A DNA stretch of 49,632 nucleotides from an uncultured Spirochaetota bacterium (GTDB lineage Bacteria; Spirochaetota; Spirochaetia; Treponematales; Rectinemataceae). The translations under genes and the position numbers were made by a program. The stretch is from NCBI GenBank assembly GCA_903821875.1, contig CAIJMU010000188.1:1-49632 (forward strand). Direction: 5' to 3'. Under the pieces are notes generated by a model. The model was not told where the DNA came from and ran no database searches. It was given only the letters and a program-made list of their open reading frames with translations. Of this stretch, positions 44,705 through 49,632 are shown in pieces. Position 1 is the stretch's first letter. Every line of letters starts with the position of its first letter.

Positions 44705-47064
44705 TAGAGAGATACAAGCCCCGAGTTCCGCGCAAATTCGTCGGCGGCTATCGGCCCAAGATCGACGGAGCGGAAAAGGCGAGCGGAAGGGCCCAGTACG
44801 CCGATGACATGACGCTCAAGTCGCGATTCCCCGACCTCCTCTACGCCAAGATCCTCCGCAGCCCCTACCCCAGCGCGCGCATCGTGAAATTCGACACAAC
44901 TAAAGCAAAGGCCCTGTCCGGTGTAGCTGCTGTCATGACCTATCAGGACGAGGAGTTCTCCTCCCTGAAGCTCACCAACGCGGGCTGGACAGACTGTGTG
45001 GACACCGTCACCTGGGACCGCATGATGTTCCCCTTCCGCGACCGACGCGTGCTGGGCGAGTACGCAAGCTGGGTCGGCGACGAGATGGGCATTGCCGTTG
45101 CGGCCGAGACCGAGGAGATAGCCGACGAGGCCCTGCGGCTGATCGACATCGAGTGGGAGACGCGGCCCTTTGTGCTCGATCCGATCGTCGCAATGCAAAA
45201 GGATGCGCCCCTGGTCCATCCGGACCTCAACACGAGCAACATCCTCCCCCCCGACCCGACAGGTGGCCCGGACATCTTCGAGGATCGCGGCAACGTCGAC
45301 GAGGATTTTGCGAAGGCCGAGGTCATCGTCGAAGGCACATCGACCTTCCACAACGCGAACCAGGGCGCCATGGACGCCTGGTGCTGCGTCATGCACTGGA
45401 AGGACGAGCAGCTTACCGCCTGGTCCAATTCCTATGCCGCCGACCAGCTCAGGATGCACCTCGGCGAGATGCTCGGCCTCCCCCTCCACAAGATCCGCGC
45501 CATCGCCTCGTACATAGGCGGCCAGTTCGGCCGTGGCGACACCGGCGACCAGCCCTTCTTCCTGGTGTCCAGCCTCCTGTCGATGAAGACAGGCAGGCCG
45601 GTGAAATACAGGATGACGCGTCACCAGAGCTTCCTCAACACCCGTCAGCCTGCCATCTATAGCTTCAAGGCAGGGGCAAAACGGGACGGGACCATCACCT
45701 CCCTGTACACCAAGGCTATCGGCAATGTCGGAGCCTACGCCGACCTGTCCATGTTCGCCCTCAAGTTCGTGCCCAAGGAACTCTCGGAGGTCTTCATGGC
45801 CCACATCCCCAACCTGCGGATGGAAGCCTACGGCGTGTACGCGAACAACATCCCCGGCTGCATGATGCGCGGCGTGGGAAACTCCCAATTCAACCTTGTT
45901 TTTGCCCACTTCATGGATGCGATGTCCGAGAAGCTGGGCATGGATCCCATGGATTTCTGCATTAGGAATTTCGCCCACGAATGGGAAAAGCTTCCGAGCG
46001 AAAGCCTCGTCGAGGTCCTGAAAATCGGTGCCGCGCGCCTGGGCTGGAAGGAAAAGCGGCACGTGCCGGGCAAGGGAGAGGTCTACGACGGAGTCAAGAA
46101 GCGGGGCGTCGGTTTCTCCTGCCATCCTTCCTGGCACGCTGAGTGGCAGGAAAAACGCCGGGGCAAGGTCCAGGTCAACCTGACCCTCAACCCGGATTGC
46201 ACGGTCCTGCTCAACGCAGCCACCATCGAGGTCGGCGGCGGATCCAACACCTGCAATGTCCTCGGATGCGCCGAAGCCCTGGGCTTCCTTGGTATTGGTA
46301 TCGATGACATCTTCTGGAGTCCCATAGTGGACACCAAGGACGGCATCAAGGACTGCGTGCAGACTGACAGTGCCGTTTCCTTCCTCCAGTCCGAGGTCAT
46401 GGTCGACTCGGCCAAGGAATTGAAAGAAAGGCTCAGGGAAGTCGCCGCCGAGATACTGAAGCTCGCGCCCTCGGAAATCGACTTCGAGGATGGCAGGGTA
46501 AGGATTGCATCCAAGCCTGAGTTCACCATGACGGTGAAGGAACTCCTCCGGAAAGGCGACAACGCGCCCATCACAGTCGCCAAGAGCCGCTCTCCTGACG
46601 TCAAGCTCACCGGCGTCCCCTTCTTCGCGAACTTTGCCGAGGTGGAAGTCGACACGAGCACAGGCAAGGTCGAGGTACTGAAGCTGGTTGTCGTCAACGA
46701 CTGCGGCACGGTGATGTACGCCTCAGGGGCCGAGGGACAGCAGATAGGCGGCCAGTGCATGGGAATGGGTGAGGCCCTGACCGAAGAACTCATCTACGAC
46801 CAGGCCACGGGTAAACCCCTCAACTTCAACTGGGTGGACTACACCATCCCGACGATGGCGGACATGCCCGAGATCGATCCGGTCCTCCTCGAAGTCTGGC
46901 GCGGCACAGGGGAATACGGCGCCTGCGGCATCGGCGAGGGCACAGTGTCCTGCACGCCGGGAGCCATCTCCAACGCCATCTACAACGCCATAGGGGTCAG
47001 GCTCAACCACATTCCGATCAAGCCGGAAAAGGTCCTGGAAGCCCTGGAAAAGGTCCGGGGGTAA
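44701..47064 (+). CDS. molybdenum hydroxylase large (molybdopterin) subunit
   Basis: 787 residues, the size of 4-hydroxybenzoyl-CoA reductase HcrA and related xanthine dehydrogenase-family subunits. It binds the molybdenum cofactor and the substrate. Motifs: GGQFGRGD (273-280, usually GGxFGxK), MMRGVGNSQFNLVFAHFMDA, and GACGIGEGTVS near 740-750, where the glutamate aligned with the catalytic base of the family is present. The substrate cannot be read; GIGEG differs from the common GVGEP. No maturation factor (XdhC-like) is seen in the window. Confidence 0.92.
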   Translation: MIERYKPRVPRKFVGGYRPKIDGAEKASGRAQYADDMTLKSRFPDLLYAKILRSPYPSARIVKFDTTKAKALSGVAAVMTYQDEEFSSLKLTNAGWTDCVDTVTWDRMMFPFRDRRVLGEYASWVGDEMGIAVAAETEEIADEALRLIDIEWETRPFVLDPIVAMQKDAPLVHPDLNTSNILPPDPTGGPDIFEDRGNVDEDFAKAEVIVEGTSTFHNANQGAMDAWCCVMHWKDEQLTAWSNSYAADQLRMHLGEMLGLPLHKIRAIASYIGGQFGRGDTGDQPFFLVSSLLSMKTGRPVKYRMTRHQSFLNTRQPAIYSFKAGAKRDGTITSLYTKAIGNVGAYADLSMFALKFVPKELSEVFMAHIPNLRMEAYGVYANNIPGCMMRGVGNSQFNLVFAHFMDAMSEKLGMDPMDFCIRNFAHEWEKLPSESLVEVLKIGAARLGWKEKRHVPGKGEVYDGVKKRGVGFSCHPSWHAEWQEKRRGKVQVNLTLNPDCTVLLNAATIEVGGGSNTCNVLGCAEALGFLGIGIDDIFWSPIVDTKDGIKDCVQTDSAVSFLQSEVMVDSAKELKERLREVAAEILKLAPSEIDFEDGRVRIASKPEFTMTVKELLRKGDNAPITVAKSRSPDVKLTGVPFFANFAEVEVDTSTGKVEVLKLVVVNDCGTVMYASGAEGQQIGGQCMGMGEALTEELIYDQATGKPLNFNWVDYTIPTMADMPEIDPVLLEVWRGTGEYGACGIGEGTVSCTPGAISNAIYNAIGVRLNHIPIKPEKVLEALEKVRG

Positions 47065-47068
47065 GGCA

Positions 47069-49462
47069 ATGGGAATGCGCAAATTCAGCCACGTGTCTGC
47101 AAAGTCCGTCGATGACGCCGTTGCCTTGAAAGGCCAATTCCGCAGGCGCGCGGTGGTCGTGGCAGGAGGCACCGATATCCTGGGGATCCTGAAGGACGAG
47201 GTCCACCCGGTATATCCCCACGTCCTCATAGATATGAAGACCATCGAGGGTCTCGGCTACATCCGCGAGGAAGGTGGCAGCCTGAGGATCGGCGCACTGG
47301 CGACCCTGGCCGAAATAGCCACGAACGAAACGGTGCGAAGGGAATATCCTCTGCTCGCCGAAGCGGCGCACGCGGTGGCCTCGCCCCAGCTCAGGAACAT
47401 GGGTACAATTGGCGGCAATATCTGCCAGGAACCCCGGTGCTGGTACTACCGGAACCTCGAGAACGGCTTCCACTGCCTCCGGAAGGGTGGAGACAAGTGC
47501 CCCGCCCTCACAGGAGAGAATCGCTTCCATTCGATCTTCGGTTCGATGCGGGTGGGGCGGGCGGGCTGCTCCTCGGGTTGTCCCGACAACATCGACATAC
47601 CACGGTACATGGAAAGGATGAGGGCCGGGGACATCGCGGAGGCAGGGCGGATCATCCTCGAGAACAATCCGATGCCGGCTGTCACCGGACGCGTCTGTCC
47701 GCATTTCTGCGAGCAGGCCTGCAACCGCAGCGAAGAGGACAGCGCGGTTTCCATCCGTGCCGTCGAACGCCGTATTGGCGACTATATCCTCGAAAATCCC
47801 AGCGCCTACTCCAAACCGCCGGCAAAGGAAAACGGAAAGCGGGTCGCTGTCGTCGGCGGAGGGCCTGCAGGCCTGTCCTGTGCGCATTACCTGCGCCTGC
47901 AAGGCTTCGCCGTAACCATCTACGACAAGCAGCCACAGTTAGGCGGCATGCTCCGCTATGGCATCCCCGATTTCCGGCTTTCCCAGGGAGTGCTGGACAA
48001 GGAGATCGACTTTCTCCTTTCCCAGGGGATCACGGCGAAGACAGGCGTGCAACTCGGCCGGGACTTTACCCTCGACAGCCTGAAAAGCGAGGGCTTCGAC
48101 GCGGTATTCCTGGGTCTAGGTTCCTGGCTCGCAAAAGGCCTGGGGGTCGAGAACGACAGGCACGAGAGGATCATTTCCGGAATCGCCTATCTTGAGGGCG
48201 TAAAGTGGAACGGGCCACCCGCCTTAAGCGGTACGGTCGCCATTGTCGGCGGAGGCAATACCGCGATCGACGCCGCCAGGACAGCCCTCCGCTGCGGCGC
48301 CAAAAAGGTTGTCCTCCTCTATCGCCGGACCCGCGATGAGATGCCTGCGGAGGAAGAGGAGATCGAGGATGCGATCAGGGAAGGGGTCGAGCTGCAATTC
48401 CTTGTTTCCCCGAAAAAGATCGCCCTCGATGGCAAGGACCTTGTAGGCCTCGAGTGCTGCGCGATGCGGCTCGGCGAGAGCGATGCCTCGGGACGCCCGC
48501 GCCCTGTCGAAATCAAGGGCAGCGAGTTCCTCTTCGAGGCGGACTGGGTAATCTCGGCGATTGGCCAGGACCAGAACCTCCTGGGCCTCGACAACAAAAC
48601 ATATGGAACCATCACGCTCACCAAGGGGAACGGCATCGATGCCGATCCTGAAACCATGCAGACCAGTGTGGCTGGCGTCTTCGCTGGCGGGGATGTCACA
48701 ACCGGGCCGGCTACCGTGGTCGAGGCCCTTGCCGCGGGCAGAAAGAGCGCCCAGAGCATCGAGCGCTATCTATCTGGCGGAAAGGTCCCGGCGGCGGAAA
48801 AACCCGGCACAGTGGAAAAGCTCAGGCCGATCAATTCAGGCTCGCTGGGGAAATCAGATCGCGCACGCGTCCTGGAAGTCGAAGCCTGCGACCGCTGCAT
48901 GGACAGGGAAGACTACCTCACGCTGGAGGACGGAAGGGCAATTACGGAAGCCCATCGCTGCCTCGATTGTAGCTGTGTAGCAGTCAACGCTTCGGACATT
49001 GCGCCTGCCCTCGTGGCACTGGGAGCGACTATCACGACCAGCCGGCGTAGCGTCGCCGCAGAGGATTTTTTCACGGTCGCTCTTATGGGCACCACGGTCC
49101 TCGCCGTCGACGAACTCGTTACCGAAATCTCCATTCCTGCTCCCAAGCCAGGCATCCGTTTCAGCTTCCAGAAGTTCAGGGTGCGCAATTCCATCGACTT
49201 CCCCATCGTCAGCGTCGCCTCGGCGCTCCGCTTCGAGGGGGGGAAGATCAAGGAGGCGCGGGTCGTGTTTGGCGCAGTCGCACCAATCCCCCTTCGCGCC
49301 GTGAACGTCGAAGAATTCCTGGTCGGCAAGGCGGCGAGCGAAGAGACAGCGGAACTGGCCGGCGCTGTAGCAGCCAAGGAGGTATTCCCCCTGGAAAGGA
49401 ATCGCTACAAGGTACAGATCCTGAGGGCGCTGATCAGGAAGGCCCTGTTAGCCTGTTCCTGA
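47069..49462 (+). CDS. FAD subunit with inserted GltD/NfnB-like NAD(P)H-FAD-[4Fe-4S] module
   Basis: 797 residues, against about 290-330 for the normal FAD subunit. Residues 1-158 are the first half of the FAD-binding domain (VVVAGGTDILG; RNMGTIGGNICQEPRCWYYR). Residues about 159-635 are a GltD/NfnB-like oxidoreductase. It has cysteines C167, C171, C210, C214 and C218 (CSSGCPDNIDIP; VCPHFCEQACNR), an FAD site (VAVVGGGPAGLS), an NAD(P) site (VAIVGGGNTAIDAARTALRC), GVFAGGDVTTGPATVVEAL, and C607, C610, C631 and C634. Residue 636 resumes the FAD subunit (CVAVNASDIAPALVALGA) and the C-terminal domain (to 797). The reading frame is uninterrupted. The start is 4 bases after the large-subunit stop. 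The module should feed or drain electrons via NAD(P)H; direction is unknown. Confidence 0.92.
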   Translation: MGMRKFSHVSAKSVDDAVALKGQFRRRAVVVAGGTDILGILKDEVHPVYPHVLIDMKTIEGLGYIREEGGSLRIGALATLAEIATNETVRREYPLLAEAAHAVASPQLRNMGTIGGNICQEPRCWYYRNLENGFHCLRKGGDKCPALTGENRFHSIFGSMRVGRAGCSSGCPDNIDIPRYMERMRAGDIAEAGRIILENNPMPAVTGRVCPHFCEQACNRSEEDSAVSIRAVERRIGDYILENPSAYSKPPAKENGKRVAVVGGGPAGLSCAHYLRLQGFAVTIYDKQPQLGGMLRYGIPDFRLSQGVLDKEIDFLLSQGITAKTGVQLGRDFTLDSLKSEGFDAVFLGLGSWLAKGLGVENDRHERIISGIAYLEGVKWNGPPALSGTVAIVGGGNTAIDAARTALRCGAKKVVLLYRRTRDEMPAEEEEIEDAIREGVELQFLVSPKKIALDGKDLVGLECCAMRLGESDASGRPRPVEIKGSEFLFEADWVISAIGQDQNLLGLDNKTYGTITLTKGNGIDADPETMQTSVAGVFAGGDVTTGPATVVEALAAGRKSAQSIERYLSGGKVPAAEKPGTVEKLRPINSGSLGKSDRARVLEVEACDRCMDREDYLTLEDGRAITEAHRCLDCSCVAVNASDIAPALVALGATITTSRRSVAAEDFFTVALMGTTVLAVDELVTEISIPAPKPGIRFSFQKFRVRNSIDFPIVSVASALRFEGGKIKEARVVFGAVAPIPLRAVNVEEFLVGKAASEETAELAGAVAAKEVFPLERNRYKVQILRALIRKALLACS

Positions 49463-49486
49463 GCCGATGCAGCGATGCCTGGGGAT

Positions 49487-49632
49487 TCAGCGTGATCTAC
49501 GCTCCCTGTGGAGCAGGATTCCGGATGAATCATAGAACTCTACATCCAGCAGGCTCCGGCTGATCACGATGTAGGCGAAGCCGAAGGAACGCGCCTGGAA
49601 GAGTGAGGGGTTCGAGCCCGACAGCGGGTAGA
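49487..49632 (-). CDS. C-terminal fragment of a minus-strand gene (5' part outside window)
   Basis: 48 codons are visible, ending in a TGA at 49487-49489. The translation (YPLSGSNPSLFQARSFGFAY, IVISRSLLDVEFYDSSGILL) is beta-rich and would fit the tail of a metallophosphoesterase-type protein, but this is too short for assignment. Convergent with the FAD-subunit gene. Confidence 0.5.
   Translation of the reverse strand, partial: YPLSGSNPSLFQARSFGFAYIVISRSLLDVEFYDSSGILLHRERRSR

Noticed and set aside
44635-46137. 500-codon minus-strand open frame opposite the molybdopterin subunit gene
   Set aside because: Same antisense artefact; the plus strand encodes a well-conserved enzyme.
47069-49462. 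Assembly artefact fusing two genes as the source of the nested FAD subunit
   Set aside because: The frame is open throughout, both junctions fall between domains, and the FAD-subunit fold resumes exactly where it stopped, which a random chimera would not give.
1-49632. CRISPR array, rRNA operon, replication origin
   Set aside because: No spaced direct repeats, no rRNA-like segments and no DnaA-box cluster were seen.

Overview
The window looks like chromosomal DNA from a GC-rich anaerobic bacterium, most likely a spirochaete. This is inferred from gene content and not from a marker gene. The clues are the response-regulator family at 17102-17860, the split histidine-degradation genes (separate FtcD and cyclodeaminase, long urocanate hydratase), a TAXI-type TRAP transporter with a DUF1850 partner, and an oxygen-independent flavour (polyferredoxin, molybdenum hydroxylase).

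Layout. 1-5638: a U32-family protein (cut by the window start), then a TAXI TRAP operon (binding protein, DUF1850 protein, fused permease). 5717-14720: peptidase T, thioredoxin, a lipoprotein, RpiB, a CHASE4-PAS-histidine kinase-REC-HPt hybrid kinase with a single-domain response regulator, alanine racemase and a sugar-type nucleotidyltransferase. 14737-21024: a FixH-like protein plus membrane polyferredoxin pair, a REC-PAS protein, RecQ, a YgjP-type metallopeptidase and a small unknown protein.

21150-30206 is an accessory, decaying region. It holds a degraded TPR-type gene, two unrelated exported proteins, an IS1634-type transposase scrap, a small secreted protein, a tyrosine recombinase broken by two stops and a frameshift, a RelBE-type toxin-antitoxin pair collapsed by a deletion, a tRNA-Ala(CGC), an intact exonuclease-like gene, and two broken genes (a GxGYxYP-domain protein and a GPH-type sugar transporter). 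It reads as an old island next to the tRNA gene.

30220-37226 is a complete histidine-utilisation cluster: fchA-ftcD-hutU-hutI-hutH on the minus strand and a divergent GntR/HutC-type regulator, with a palindromic operator candidate between them. Together the enzymes convert histidine to glutamate, ammonia and methenyl-tetrahydrofolate. A glycerophosphodiesterase and an APC-type amino acid permease follow. 39830-43834 is a minus-strand ABC importer operon (binding protein, two permeases, ATPase).

44135-49462 is a three-gene molybdenum-hydroxylase operon ([2Fe-2S] subunit, molybdopterin subunit, FAD subunit). Its last gene is the most unusual object in the window. The FAD subunit is split by an insert of about 475 residues that is itself a GltD/NfnB-like NAD(P)H-FAD-[4Fe-4S] oxidoreductase. 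The insert sits inside the loop that in 4-hydroxybenzoyl-CoA reductase carries an extra [4Fe-4S] cluster. The window ends in the C-terminal fragment of one more minus-strand gene.
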